Shown here: piece after piece, positions 36,279 through 45,674 of the stretch
How the letters are laid out: every line of letters starts with the position of its first letter
How positions within the stretch are numbered: the first letter of the stretch is position 1
DNA from: Mesonia sp. HuA40
Lineage (GTDB): Bacteria > Bacteroidota > Bacteroidia > Flavobacteriales > Flavobacteriaceae
Direction of reading: 5' to 3'
Assembly (NCBI RefSeq): GCF_008017835.1
Contig: NZ_VRLT01000029.1
Span: forward strand, 124,001-188,000
Length of the DNA stretch: 64,000 nucleotides
The notes under the pieces: generated by a model
The model's database searches: none
What the model was told of the DNA's origin: nothing
What the model saw: only the letters and a program-made list of their open reading frames with translations
Position numbers and translations under genes: made by a program

Positions 36279-38150
36279 TTATCTACCCATATAAACCAAT
36301 AAAACCGAAATATCTGCAGGACTAACGCCACTCACCCTAGAAGCTTGAGAAACCGTTGTAGGTTTAATCTCCGAAAGTTTCTGCCTTGCCTCCATCGACA
36401 TGGATTGCAATTTAAAGTAATCAAAATTATCAGGAATCTTTAAGATTTCTAAGCGATTCAATTTATCTGCATTGTTTTTCTCTTTCTCGATATAACCCGA
36501 ATATTTAACCTGTATTTCTACTTGCTCTAAAATTTCATCATCAAGTTTGTGTGTCTCAATGTAATCCTCAACAACTTTTACCGAACGCATAGTCTCTAAA
36601 GTCATTTTAGGTCTTGCGAAGATTTTAAACATCTTACCAGCTTGTTTCACAGGTGCAGAATTGTGCGCTTCCAAAATAGGATTCATCTCTTCTGGCGCGA
36701 CGCTAGTATCTTTAAAAAACTGAACCATTTTATCAGCTTCTTCCTGCTTGTAATTCATCCGCTTTAAGCGAGCTTCACTGGCTAAACCAATATCAAAACT
36801 CTTTTTTGTAAGTCTAAAATCGGCATTATCTTGACGTAGAAGCGTTCTATATTCGGCTCTACTGGTAAACATTCTATAAGGCTCTTCTGTACCTTTAGTA
36901 ATCAAATCATCGATTAAAACACCAATATAAGCCTCATCTCTTTTTAAAATAAACTCTTCTCTTTCTTGAATTTTAAGTGCTGCATTAATTCCTGCCATTA
37001 ATCCTTGACTGGCAGCTTCTTCATAACCTGTAGTACCATTAATTTGACCAGCGAAATACAAGTGATCAACCAATTTAGTTTCAAGCGTATGCTTTAATTG
37101 TGTTGGCGGAAAATAATCATATTCAATTGCGTATCCGGGTCTGAAAAATTTTACGTTTTCAAATCCTTTTACTGATTTAAGTGCGTTGTATTGTACCTCT
37201 TCTGGCAAGGAAGTAGAGAAGCCATTTACATAATATTCAACAGTATTCCAGCCCTCTGGTTCTACAAAAAGTTGGTGCCTATCCTTATCTGCAAAACGGT
37301 TTATTTTATCCTCGATACTCGGACAATAACGCGGTCCGACACTTTCAATACGTCCGTTAAACATAGGTGAGCGATCAAAACCTTCGCGTAGCAGATCGTG
37401 AACCAAGGTAGAAGTATAAGTCATATGGCAACTACGCTGATTTTTTAAAGGTTGAGTTACATCTAAATAAGAGAATTTAGCTGGATCCTCATCACCAGGT
37501 TGTTCAATCATTTTAGAAAAATCTAAAGAACGGCCATCCACTCTCGGAGGTGTACCGGTTTTCATTCTACCGGCTTCGAACCCCAATTCCATTAAGTCTG
37601 AAGTAATGCCAGTAGCAGCTCTTTCTCCTGCTCTACCTCCCCCAAAGTTCTTTTCACCAATATGAATAAGACCATTTAGGAAAGTTCCGTTAGTTAAGAT
37701 AACAGATTTGGCTTTTATTTGCAATCCTAAGCCAGTTTTAACCCCCTTTAATTTATCTTTTTCTAACCAAATCCCTTCAACCATATCTTGATAAAAATCT
37801 AGGTTTGGTGTTTGTTCTAGCATAAGCCGCCAATCTTCTGCAAAACGCATTCTATCACTTTGCACTCGGGGACTCCACATTGCTGGACCCTTACTTTTAT
37901 TAAGCATTTTAAATTGTATAGCACTGGTATCACTTACAATACCGCTATAACCACCCATTGCATCAATCTCCCGTACAATTTGACCTTTAGCTATACCCCC
38001 CATTGCCGGATTACACGACATTTGAGCGATATTTTGCAAATTCATAGTAATTAAAAGTGTTTTACATCCCATGTTAGCCGATGCCGCAGCGGCTTCGCTA
38101 CCTGCATGACCTCCACCTACAACAATCACATCATATTCTTTATCAAACAT
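36279..38150 (-). CDS. mnmG: tRNA uridine-5-carboxymethylaminomethyl modification enzyme MnmG (GidA)
   Basis: FAD-dependent enzyme that, with MnmE, modifies the wobble uridine (U34) of certain tRNAs. Full length at 623 aa. DVIVVGGGHAGSEAAAASANMG is the FAD-binding GxGxxG motif; CNPAMGGIAKGQIVREIDAMGG and GTFLNGLIHIGEKNFGGGRAGE are GidA signatures; Cys-containing RYCPSIEDKI and INGTTGYEEAASQGLMAGINA follow. The gene is bracketed by two parS sites, and gidA is classically linked to the replication origin in many bacteria. mnmE is not in the window. Confidence 0.98.
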   Translation of the reverse strand: MFDKEYDVIVVGGGHAGSEAAAASANMGCKTLLITMNLQNIAQMSCNPAMGGIAKGQIVREIDAMGGYSGIVSDTSAIQFKMLNKSKGPAMWSPRVQSDRMRFAEDWRLMLEQTPNLDFYQDMVEGIWLEKDKLKGVKTGLGLQIKAKSVILTNGTFLNGLIHIGEKNFGGGRAGERAATGITSDLMELGFEAGRMKTGTPPRVDGRSLDFSKMIEQPGDEDPAKFSYLDVTQPLKNQRSCHMTYTSTLVHDLLREGFDRSPMFNGRIESVGPRYCPSIEDKINRFADKDRHQLFVEPEGWNTVEYYVNGFSTSLPEEVQYNALKSVKGFENVKFFRPGYAIEYDYFPPTQLKHTLETKLVDHLYFAGQINGTTGYEEAASQGLMAGINAALKIQEREEFILKRDEAYIGVLIDDLITKGTEEPYRMFTSRAEYRTLLRQDNADFRLTKKSFDIGLASEARLKRMNYKQEEADKMVQFFKDTSVAPEEMNPILEAHNSAPVKQAGKMFKIFARPKMTLETMRSVKVVEDYIETHKLDDEILEQVEIQVKYSGYIEKEKNNADKLNRLEILKIPDNFDYFKLQSMSMEARQKLSEIKPTTVSQASRVSGVSPADISVLLVYMGR

Positions 38151-38161
38151 CTTAAACGCTT

Positions 38162-38581
38162 TTAATGTTCCACGTGGAACATGTCAATTTTTTCATTCTC
38201 TTTTTCACGCATTATTCTCTTTTCAGCATCGGTCGCATCACTATAACCACATAAATGTAAAATCCCGTGAGCCATAACCCGTTTAAGTTCATTTTCAAAA
38301 CTAACCCCAAATTTTTCAGCATTCTCTTTTACTCGATCGGTAGAAATATATATATCTGAAAACAACTCTCTACCCACCTTATAATCAAAGGTAATAATAT
38401 CGGTATAGGTATCATGACTAAGATATTCCTGATTAATTTTAAGTAAAAATTCGTCATCGCAAAAAACATAATTGATTTCGCCTAGGCGATGCTTTTCGGA
38501 TAGAATAATTTGATTTATCCAGCGTTCATATTCCTGTGGTGCGGGAAGCTGAAAATCGTTTTCGTTATTAAAATGAATCAT
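38162..38581 (-). CDS. ybeY: Endoribonuclease/rRNA maturation factor YbeY
   Basis: A 139 aa metalloprotein involved in 16S rRNA 3' maturation and ribosome quality control. VFCDDEFLLKINQEYLSHDTYTDIITFDY is the conserved core, followed by AHGILHLCGYSD. The third zinc-ligand His of the HGxLHLxGYDH motif is replaced (YSD), which I recall as usual in Bacteroidetes. The last six residues, MFHVEH, are encoded by a perfect parS palindrome, so the C-terminal tail is probably not constrained as protein. The start overlaps the DUF4175 gene by 14 bp. Confidence 0.93.
   Translation of the reverse strand: MIHFNNENDFQLPAPQEYERWINQIILSEKHRLGEINYVFCDDEFLLKINQEYLSHDTYTDIITFDYKVGRELFSDIYISTDRVKENAEKFGVSFENELKRVMAHGILHLCGYSDATDAEKRIMREKENEKIDMFHVEH
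38166..38181. promoter_or_regulatory. parS: parS site 2, inside the 3' end of ybeY
   Basis: TGTTCCACGTGGAACA, a perfect 16 bp palindrome and one base from the consensus; the same form occurs among known parS sites. It lies within the coding sequence of ybeY just before the stop and upstream of mnmG. Confidence 0.85.
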
Positions 38582-41500
38582 TGGTATTCTTAAAATAAGT
38601 ACGTACTTTTTCTTCGTATTTTGGTTGCAAAGGTAAGCTTTGTCGATTTAAAATATCATCCATTTGAAAATATTCTTTGGCCTTTAAGGGAAGCCTGCTT
38701 TGGTCATTAACAAATTCCTTTTTATTCGTTTTAGCCGTTCGCCTATTCTCTTGTTCTTGTTCTAACAAAGCTCCTTTAATTTGTATTAATTGATGTTGAA
38801 TATCGCGCATTCTTTTTCCGGTTTCCTCGGTATAGCCTTGAGTTAAAATCTTCTTCTCAACTTCTTGCATTTTCCTTAGTAATTGATTCGTCTCTTTACC
38901 CATATTAAAAGACTCTAGAACATCTTGTAATTGAAAACGCAGTGCTTGTTGTTGTTTGTAAATTTCGAAAATTTCCTTACTCATTTCTTCAGAATCGCCC
39001 ATAATTCCAGACTTTCCGTCTTTTCCCTGCTTAGTATTAGATTGTCCGGACTCGCCCTGTGCGCCTGCTCCTTCTTGTTCACCTTTTTGACCCTCTTGCC
39101 CGTTCTGCCCCTGTTTACCTATTTGCTTGGAACCGGGTTTGTTTCCTTCTTTATTACCTAGTTCTCCTTGTTTTTTAATAATGGTTTCTAATTGAAATTC
39201 TCCGTCTTGACCCTTGCCTTGTCCAGGTTTCGGTTTTCCTTGACCCGATTTACCCTGACCCATCATTTGCATAGCCGACTGCATTTGGTCTAAACTTTGA
39301 GCTAACATATTAGCCAAATCATTTGCTCCCTTAAACACGTATTGCTGGTTCGCAGTAGCATAATTCACCTCATTTTCGGCCAAACGAGATAAAGCTATAT
39401 CTATATTAGAATTTATACTCGTTATCACTTCATCTATTTTAGGTGAAATCATGGGGTTTCTGCTGGCCAATGCAAATAAACTATCGTCTATATGTTTAAA
39501 ATTTTCTTTTAGCTTCTGCTGTGTTCTAATTCCCTTTAATAAGGCGTTTTGAACATTAAATTCTTCAGATTGCTGTATTAATTCCTCTTGACTAAAACTA
39601 AACCGTAATAAATTATGCAATAGCCTTTCTAACATTGCTGCATCTTCCTGCATTTGCTCCTGAGCACCACTCTGCATCATTTGCTGCATTTTCTGACCCA
39701 TTCTTTGCATTTTTTGGGCGGCCTCACGTTGTTTCTTTTGGGCTTTACTTTGATTACTATTCTGTTGGGATTGCTCCTGATTTTCTTTATTCTCTTTCTG
39801 TTCTTCTAAAATATTCTTGGCTTCTTCTTGATCTTTTTTAATAGATCGTTCTAACACTTCAGAACGTTCTAATTTTAATGGCTTAATCAAGGCCTTATTC
39901 TCTTTATGCAATTGATCAATGTTTTTCTGCCATTCTTCAAATTCAACATTTAACTCCTCTTGCCTCTCGCCTGTATTCTCTTCTTTTTTATAGCTTAATT
40001 CATTTTGTTTATCGGCTAATTCCTTCAAATCGGCAGCTAATTGTTCGGCTTTTTGCTCTACGTAAAAGCGTTTGGTTAATTCCAATAACTCCGCTAGCTT
40101 TTTTTGTTGAGTCAGGTTGTTTTGACCCAATTTTTCCATCTTTTCATCTAAACGGTCTTTACGGATTTTATCTTGGTATTTTTCTAATTCTTTCAATAAC
40201 TTATCATCCTTCTCACGGTCTTTATTCACTTCGTTTAAGCGCTCTTTTAAGGCTTCTTTTAGCAAGGAATTTTTTTCATTTTTATTCAATTCTTTTTCAA
40301 GTGATTTAGCAAACTTCTCCATCATTTCATTTTGTTGTTTTTCCCTTTCCGCTAAATCCTTCAATCTTTGCTTATCTTGATAGCTTAATTGAGCTTTTTC
40401 TCTTTGATCATCTTTCAGATTATTCAAATTAACTTGCTGTTTTTGCATTTCGTTTAAGGATTCACTCATTCCCGATATCGCTTGCTTTTGTTCCGTTAAG
40501 GACTGTTTTTCCTTCTCTTTATCAGATTGTACCCTATAGTTATAAACTTCACTCCTTGCTCTTTTAAAACCGTTTACTTCATCGTTATCTTTAACTTCAA
40601 AATAAAATTGATAAGCCGTTCCAGGTGTTAAGTCCAATCCATTAGGGAAGTCATAATAGAACTCGGCAAAGTTCTCTCCGGTAAAGGCAATAGGAATAGC
40701 TTTTATCTCTTCTCTTTGGCTTATAGGATATATAACCAGCGCCAATTGGGTCAAACCATGATCATCTTGAATACTGCCTTTAAAATACCAAATATCTGTT
40801 TCTAAACTGTCTATTTGTCGTTGCATCTTAATCCGCGGAAGCTCATCTTTGACAACCTCAATCTTATAATTCATTCTTTCATATGCCTCTATAAAAGCAT
40901 TACTGGTAAAGACCTCATAAGATAAAGCCGCTTTAATATTTCTTTTATTAAAATGAAAAAGATGAGCATCATTAGCCAAAGAAACAACAGTATCTTTGGT
41001 CTTTAAACCAACATTTTCTGTATTCTCCGTTTTTAGCAGCCATTTTACGTTAGTACCTTCTGGTACTTTAGCATTTCCCGTTCCATTTATCGTTTCATCC
41101 AATCTATTTAAATATGCAGGGTATTGCAACTGCATTTTAAAATCGATTAACTTGGGTACCGGACGCACCAGCAAGTCATAAGTTTTTGAATAAAAACCAT
41201 TGGCTCCGAGTTTAAACGATAAATTCTCTGTAAGATTATCAAAATGAAATGTAAAGGTATTTTGATCTATTTTTTTTAGTAGTTGTTTTTTATCTTTAAC
41301 TAATAAATGAACTGATTCTGGCAAAAACTTACCGTGCACTTTAACTTCTAAAGTAAAACTCTCTTTTTCAAAATGTTGTAACTGATTTTTATCTATGCTA
41401 AATTCAAAAGGTGCTGGTGGGGTAAATTCTTGGTTATACTGCACTACCCTGGCATAGCTTTGATTGAATGAATCTAGAGAATCTGTAACATAGATTATTG

Positions 41501-41996
41501 TAAAAATAAGGGCGGGCAAAATAGCCCACTTAGCGTAACTTAAACTACTTTTAAAACTAATAGCCTGTTGAAATGGTATTGGCTTAAGTTCAATTGCTTT
41601 TTGCTCTATACTAGCAATCAATAACTTAGAGTCCTCTTTGCTTAATTTATTTTGTAACTGCAGAAGATTGAGCAGTTTATCATCTACTTCGGTAAAGTGT
41701 TTTCCTATTAATCGAGAAGCCTCTTCGTAGCTAATTCCTTGACGAATCCTAAATAGTTGAAGTAAAGGAATACCTACTAATTTAAACAATAAAATAGCTT
41801 CGACACCTATAAAAATCCAAAATAAAAACTTCCGTATAAACGGATTTAACCAAAGTGTATATTCTAAAAAAACAACACCTAAAAAATAAAGGATTCCAAT
41901 ACTAAAGAACAATAAAATTCCCTTTATCAATTCATTGGTATAATACCGCCTAATAAATTGAGTCAGTTTCTTTTCAATTACCCTAAAGTGCTCCAT
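38568..41996 (-). CDS. DUF4175-family large membrane-anchored coiled-coil protein
   Basis: A 1142 aa protein conserved in Bacteroidetes. Hydrophobic helices lie near residues 25-47, 53-77 and about 153-172; then a periplasmic region with beta-rich, Ig-like stretches (about 190-480), a very long Lys/Glu/Gln-rich coiled coil (about 490-760), a Met/Gln-rich helical region, and a low-complexity Gly/Gln/Lys segment (about 930-1010). No enzyme motif is visible. It likely spans the envelope as a structural or scaffolding protein; function unknown. The long charged coil is unusual among its neighbours. Overlaps ybeY by 14 bp. Confidence 0.85.
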   Translation of the reverse strand: MEHFRVIEKKLTQFIRRYYTNELIKGILLFFSIGILYFLGVVFLEYTLWLNPFIRKFLFWIFIGVEAILLFKLVGIPLLQLFRIRQGISYEEASRLIGKHFTEVDDKLLNLLQLQNKLSKEDSKLLIASIEQKAIELKPIPFQQAISFKSSLSYAKWAILPALIFTIIYVTDSLDSFNQSYARVVQYNQEFTPPAPFEFSIDKNQLQHFEKESFTLEVKVHGKFLPESVHLLVKDKKQLLKKIDQNTFTFHFDNLTENLSFKLGANGFYSKTYDLLVRPVPKLIDFKMQLQYPAYLNRLDETINGTGNAKVPEGTNVKWLLKTENTENVGLKTKDTVVSLANDAHLFHFNKRNIKAALSYEVFTSNAFIEAYERMNYKIEVVKDELPRIKMQRQIDSLETDIWYFKGSIQDDHGLTQLALVIYPISQREEIKAIPIAFTGENFAEFYYDFPNGLDLTPGTAYQFYFEVKDNDEVNGFKRARSEVYNYRVQSDKEKEKQSLTEQKQAISGMSESLNEMQKQQVNLNNLKDDQREKAQLSYQDKQRLKDLAEREKQQNEMMEKFAKSLEKELNKNEKNSLLKEALKERLNEVNKDREKDDKLLKELEKYQDKIRKDRLDEKMEKLGQNNLTQQKKLAELLELTKRFYVEQKAEQLAADLKELADKQNELSYKKEENTGERQEELNVEFEEWQKNIDQLHKENKALIKPLKLERSEVLERSIKKDQEEAKNILEEQKENKENQEQSQQNSNQSKAQKKQREAAQKMQRMGQKMQQMMQSGAQEQMQEDAAMLERLLHNLLRFSFSQEELIQQSEEFNVQNALLKGIRTQQKLKENFKHIDDSLFALASRNPMISPKIDEVITSINSNIDIALSRLAENEVNYATANQQYVFKGANDLANMLAQSLDQMQSAMQMMGQGKSGQGKPKPGQGKGQDGEFQLETIIKKQGELGNKEGNKPGSKQIGKQGQNGQEGQKGEQEGAGAQGESGQSNTKQGKDGKSGIMGDSEEMSKEIFEIYKQQQALRFQLQDVLESFNMGKETNQLLRKMQEVEKKILTQGYTEETGKRMRDIQHQLIQIKGALLEQEQENRRTAKTNKKEFVNDQSRLPLKAKEYFQMDDILNRQSLPLQPKYEEKVRTYFKNTNDSF

Positions 41997-42101
41997 TGTT
42001 ACCTATACTTATAACGTATAAAAATATATTTTTTTCATGACATGCACTAGGCTTTTAACGCACAAGTATGCTCGAGCATTTCTTAAAATCAATATAGGTT
42101 G

Positions 42102-42109
42102 TATCTTTG
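42102..42109 (+). promoter_or_regulatory. -7 promoter element of gltX
   Basis: TATCTTTG, matching TANNTTTG, 16 bp before the gltX ATG. It overlaps an upstream alternative start, supporting the shorter GltX. Confidence 0.5.
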
Positions 42110-42125
42110 CCAAAAAATAAAAGCT

Positions 42126-43649
42126 ATGTCAAACCACGTAAGAGTAAGATTTGCACCCAGCCCAACAGGCCCTTTACATATTGGCGGTGTGCGAACGGCA
42201 CTATATAACTATTTATTTGCTAAAAAACACCAAGGTGAATTCATATTACGCATAGAAGATACCGATCAAAATAGATTTGTACCTGGCGCAGAAGACTATA
42301 TTATTGAGGCATTGAATTGGCTCAACATTCCTTATGACGAAGGGCCTAAAAAAGAAAAAAATGTTGGTCCCTACCGCCAAAGCGAACGCAAATCGATGTA
42401 CAAGGAATATGCCGAGCTTTTAATACAACAAAATAAGGCGTATTACGCTTTTGACACTGCCGAAGAATTAACCGAAGCGAGAGCGATAGCCGAGTCAAAA
42501 AAAGAAACCTTCATTTATAATTGGAGCAATAGACAATCACTCAAAAATTCGCTTTCTATGCCAGCCGACGAAGTTCGGCAAAAATTAGAAGCGGGCGATC
42601 CTTATGTAATTCGGTTTAAAACACCAGAGGATGAAACCTTACAGCTAACCGATGAAATTCGCGGAGAGATACAAGTAAATACAAAAGTATTAGACGATAA
42701 AGTACTTTTTAAAAGTGATGGCATGCCCACCTACCATCTCGCCAATATTGTAGATGATTATTTAATGCAAATTACACATGTAATTCGTGGTGAAGAATGG
42801 TTACCGTCTTTAGCGCTTCACGTATTATTATACCGAGCTTTTGGTTGGAAAGCTCCTAAATTTGCTCATTTACCTTTAATTTTAAAACCTACAGGTAAGG
42901 GGAAATTGAGTAAACGCGATGGAGACAAAATGGGATTCCCCGTATTTCCGTTACGTTGGAAAGACCCTAAAACCGGTGAGTATTTTAATGGCTATCGTGA
43001 AGATGGTTATTTACCAGAAGCGGTAATAAATATGCTGGCCTTTTTAGGTTGGAATGAAGGTGAAGGTTCTGAAAAAGAATTATACCAACTAGAAGAATTG
43101 GTTAAAGCCTTTAGTTTATCTCACGTATCTAAGTCTGGTGCCAAATTTGATCCAGATAAAGCCAAATGGTTTCAGCATCATTACTTACAAAAACAAACTA
43201 CTGAAAAATTAGCTGAAGATTTTCAAAGAATACTCTTGCAAAAAGGAATTGAAGCCGATTTGTCTACGATTGAAAATGTAGTCAATGAAGTAAAAGAACG
43301 CGCTACTTTTGTTCAAGATTTTTGGGACTTAAGTCATTATTATTTTCAGGCTCCAGTCGAATTTAACGCAAAAGCTTCTAAAAAGGCTTGGAAACAAGAT
43401 ACACCTGTTTTGATGCAAGAGCTTATTGAGTTATTGAAAAGAACAGAGGCAGAAAAACAAGAAGAATTACAAACTGAAATAAAGGCATTCATTACTGATA
43501 AAGGCATTGGCTTTGGAAAGATTATGCAACCTTTACGCTTAAGCCTAGTGGGAGATATGATGGGTCCAGAAGTATTCCATATTTTGGCTTTTATAGGAAA
43601 AGAAGAAGCTATTGATCGCATTCAATTTGCTATTCAACAACTAAAATAA
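42126..43649 (+). CDS. gltX: Glutamate--tRNA ligase
   Basis: Class Ic aminoacyl-tRNA synthetase charging tRNA-Glu; 507 aa. HIGH-type motif in RFAPSPTGPLHIGGVRTALYNYLFA at the N-terminus, IRIEDTDQNR-like region (LRIEDTDQNRF), VIRGEEWLPSLALH, and the KMSKS equivalent KLSKRDGDKMGFPVFPL. Because a GlnRS is also encoded nearby (glnS), this is presumably a discriminating GluRS. The ATG at 42126 (MSNHVRVRF) is chosen over one 27 bp upstream that sits in the promoter. Convergent with the OMP gene. Confidence 0.97.
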   Translation: MSNHVRVRFAPSPTGPLHIGGVRTALYNYLFAKKHQGEFILRIEDTDQNRFVPGAEDYIIEALNWLNIPYDEGPKKEKNVGPYRQSERKSMYKEYAELLIQQNKAYYAFDTAEELTEARAIAESKKETFIYNWSNRQSLKNSLSMPADEVRQKLEAGDPYVIRFKTPEDETLQLTDEIRGEIQVNTKVLDDKVLFKSDGMPTYHLANIVDDYLMQITHVIRGEEWLPSLALHVLLYRAFGWKAPKFAHLPLILKPTGKGKLSKRDGDKMGFPVFPLRWKDPKTGEYFNGYREDGYLPEAVINMLAFLGWNEGEGSEKELYQLEELVKAFSLSHVSKSGAKFDPDKAKWFQHHYLQKQTTEKLAEDFQRILLQKGIEADLSTIENVVNEVKERATFVQDFWDLSHYYFQAPVEFNAKASKKAWKQDTPVLMQELIELLKRTEAEKQEELQTEIKAFITDKGIGFGKIMQPLRLSLVGDMMGPEVFHILAFIGKEEAIDRIQFAIQQLK

Positions 43650-43669
43650 ATTCCTACTACTCTATTCTC

Positions 43670-43713
43670 ATAGCTCTTTTAAAAAACTGAATCAAGTTTT
43701 TTAAAGGAGCTAT
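43670..43713. terminator. Bidirectional terminator between gltX and the OMP gene
   Basis: A 19 bp stem (ATAGCTCTTTTAAAAAACT / AGTTTTTTAAAGGAGCTAT, one G-T wobble) with a 6-base loop, between the convergent genes; it ends at the base before the OMP stop codon. Confidence 0.75.
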
Positions 43714-44385
43714 TTAATTAATGAAAAATACTAAGCCTGCAGTAATAGTACTCCCGTTGGCTTTAAAATCCTTATCAGGGTTTTGTTGGTCTTTGCTTGG
43801 AGCCATAAAATTGGAAAGACCATATTGGTAATTGAGAAACACTTGTATGTTTTTTAATCCCATCATAATTCCGCCTTGAGCGATAAAATTAAAACGATTA
43901 ACTTCTTTAAATTCTGTAATACTTAAGCTGGGTTGAGCAACCAATTGATGATTTTTGTAGCGGTTGTCATAATCTAATTTTGAGTTGAACTGTACTGCTG
44001 GACCTGCAAAAATACTTAAGTGGTTGGCTATTAAACTGTAGTTAAAAGAAAAATGTATTTGACCTGCTAAAAATTCGTTTTTTACGTTTTCTTTCCTTCC
44101 TAAAAGATCAATAGCTTCTACAGAAAAATATTGTTTGTAAATATCAATTCCATAAAGAAATCCTGCATGTTCACTTAGATCAGTTTTAAAAATAAGTCCT
44201 ACATTAAAGCCGAGCTCGTCTTGGGTTTCAAATTGATTTCCCTGTAAACCAAAGTAATTTAAACCAATTTTAAGTCCTAATTTATCGGTAGATTGGGAGA
44301 TTGAATCTTTTGGTTTTTCTATGTTTTCTTGACTATAAAACACTGCTGAAGAAAACAAGAAAAAGGCAAATAAAAATTTTTTCAT
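43714..44385 (-). CDS. Outer membrane beta-barrel protein
   Basis: A 223 aa exported protein. Signal peptide at about 1-18 (MKKFLFAFFLFSSAVFYS), then alternating-hydrophobicity strands typical of a small 8-10-strand porin-like barrel (GLKIGLNYFGLQGNQF, FNVGLIFKTDLSEHAGFLYGIDIY, GQIHFSFNYSLIANHLSIFAGPAVQF) ending with FKANGSTITAGLVFFIN, a C-terminal aromatic as in outer membrane proteins. Ligand unknown. Confidence 0.82.
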   Translation of the reverse strand: MKKFLFAFFLFSSAVFYSQENIEKPKDSISQSTDKLGLKIGLNYFGLQGNQFETQDELGFNVGLIFKTDLSEHAGFLYGIDIYKQYFSVEAIDLLGRKENVKNEFLAGQIHFSFNYSLIANHLSIFAGPAVQFNSKLDYDNRYKNHQLVAQPSLSITEFKEVNRFNFIAQGGIMMGLKNIQVFLNYQYGLSNFMAPSKDQQNPDKDFKANGSTITAGLVFFIN

Positions 44386-44440
44386 AGGTTAAAGTAAAAG
44401 AAAATAAACTTATATTTAACTAAATTAAAAAATTATTACA

Positions 44441-45406
44441 ATGGGAACATTTTTACTAGGCTTTTTATTCTTTTTCGGATTAATAATTCTTATTTCCGGA
44501 ATATTCACCGTAAAACAACAAAGCGCTGCAATTGTTGAACGTTTTGGTAAATTTTTGAGCGTAAGAAACTCTGGTTTACAAATAAAAATACCTGTAATTG
44601 ATAGAATTGCAGGAAGAATTAATTTAAAAATACAGCAGCTAGATGTAATTGTAGAAACCAAAACAAAAGATGATGTTTTTGTATTATTAAAAATATCGGT
44701 ACAATTTCAAGTTATACGCGATAGAGTTTATGATGCCTTCTATAAGTTAGAAAATCCGCAAAATCAAATCACTTCTTATGTTTTTGATGTAGTGCGTGCA
44801 GAGGTACCAAAGATGAAGTTAGACGATGTTTTTGAAAGAAAAGATGATATTGCCATTGCCGTAAAAGGTGAACTAAATGATGCTATGGTTGAATATGGTT
44901 ATGATATCATTAAAACCTTAGTAACCGATATTGATCCTGATGTTAAAGTAAAAGAGGCTATGAACCGTATTAACGCTTCTGAACGCGAAAAGGTAGCAGC
45001 TGAGTATGAAGCTGAAGCTGATAGAATTAAAATTGTTGCTAAGGCACGCGCAGAGGCCGAAAGTAAACGTTTGCAAGGTCAAGGTATAGCCGATCAAAGA
45101 AGAGAGATAGCACGTGGTTTAGAGGAGTCTGTAGACGTGCTAAATAATGTAGGAATAAATTCGCAAGAAGCTTCGGCTTTGATTGTGGTTACTCAACATT
45201 ATGATACCTTACAATCTATAGGTGGTGAAACCAATACCAACTTGATTTTATTACCTAATTCACCTCAAGCAGGTAGCGATATGTTAAATAATATGATTGC
45301 TTCTTTTGTAGCCTCGAACCAAATTGGTGAAAAAATGAAGGAACAGAATAAAGCCAAAGGGATTACCAATAAAAAACGAGATAAAAATCAAGACAACGAA
45401 AATTAA
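44441..45406 (+). CDS. SPFH/Band 7 domain protein (stomatin/HflK-like)
   Basis: A 321 aa membrane-associated scaffold. One N-terminal transmembrane helix (about 4-24), then the SPFH domain with KQQSAAIVERFGKFLSVRNSGLQIKIP and the central KISVQFQVIRDRVYDAFYKLENPQNQI, followed by a helical, charged region AEYEAEADRIKIVAKARAEAESKRLQGQGIADQRREIARG that mediates oligomerisation in relatives, and a polar tail. Likely forms ring assemblies in the inner membrane and modulates proteolysis or membrane domains. Single-gene unit with its own terminator. Confidence 0.93.
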   Translation: MGTFLLGFLFFFGLIILISGIFTVKQQSAAIVERFGKFLSVRNSGLQIKIPVIDRIAGRINLKIQQLDVIVETKTKDDVFVLLKISVQFQVIRDRVYDAFYKLENPQNQITSYVFDVVRAEVPKMKLDDVFERKDDIAIAVKGELNDAMVEYGYDIIKTLVTDIDPDVKVKEAMNRINASEREKVAAEYEAEADRIKIVAKARAEAESKRLQGQGIADQRREIARGLEESVDVLNNVGINSQEASALIVVTQHYDTLQSIGGETNTNLILLPNSPQAGSDMLNNMIASFVASNQIGEKMKEQNKAKGITNKKRDKNQDNEN

Positions 45407-45412
45407 ATCTCA

Positions 45413-45449
45413 AAAAAAAACCGATTGAAAATTTTCAATCGGTTTTTTC
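45413..45449. terminator. Terminator after the SPFH gene
   Basis: AAAAAACCGATTGAAAA / TTTTCAATCGGTTTTTT, a perfect palindrome followed by a T-run. It can also serve the convergent DUF6327-like gene. Confidence 0.85.
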
Positions 45450-45467
45450 TTATTTTAACGGATCAGC

Positions 45468-45674
45468 CTATCTACCTAAAAGTTTACTAGCCGCCTTTAT
45501 AATAAAAGCTCTTTTAACTACCGCAGAGAATAAAGAAGTAACCAAAGATACGGGTGAAAGATCTTCTTTAATTTCGTTGACACTGAGCTTAACTTTTTCT
45601 TTATCAATCTGTGTCTGTAATTTTAAAATTTTAAGATCCTCGTCTATTTGATTATAATCGGTATAAATTCTCAT
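45468..45674 (-). CDS. DUF6327-like small protein
   Basis: A 68 aa protein beginning MRIYTDYNQIDEDLKILKLQTQIDKEKVKL, an amphipathic, charged helix, with a weakly hydrophobic C-terminal half (SLVTSLFSAVVKRAFIIKAASKLLG). It resembles the flavobacterial DUF6327 family found downstream of a holin-like and a YtxH protein; the assignment is from memory. It overlaps the holin-like gene by 4 bp. Function unknown. Confidence 0.72.
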   Translation of the reverse strand: MRIYTDYNQIDEDLKILKLQTQIDKEKVKLSVNEIKEDLSPVSLVTSLFSAVVKRAFIIKAASKLLGR

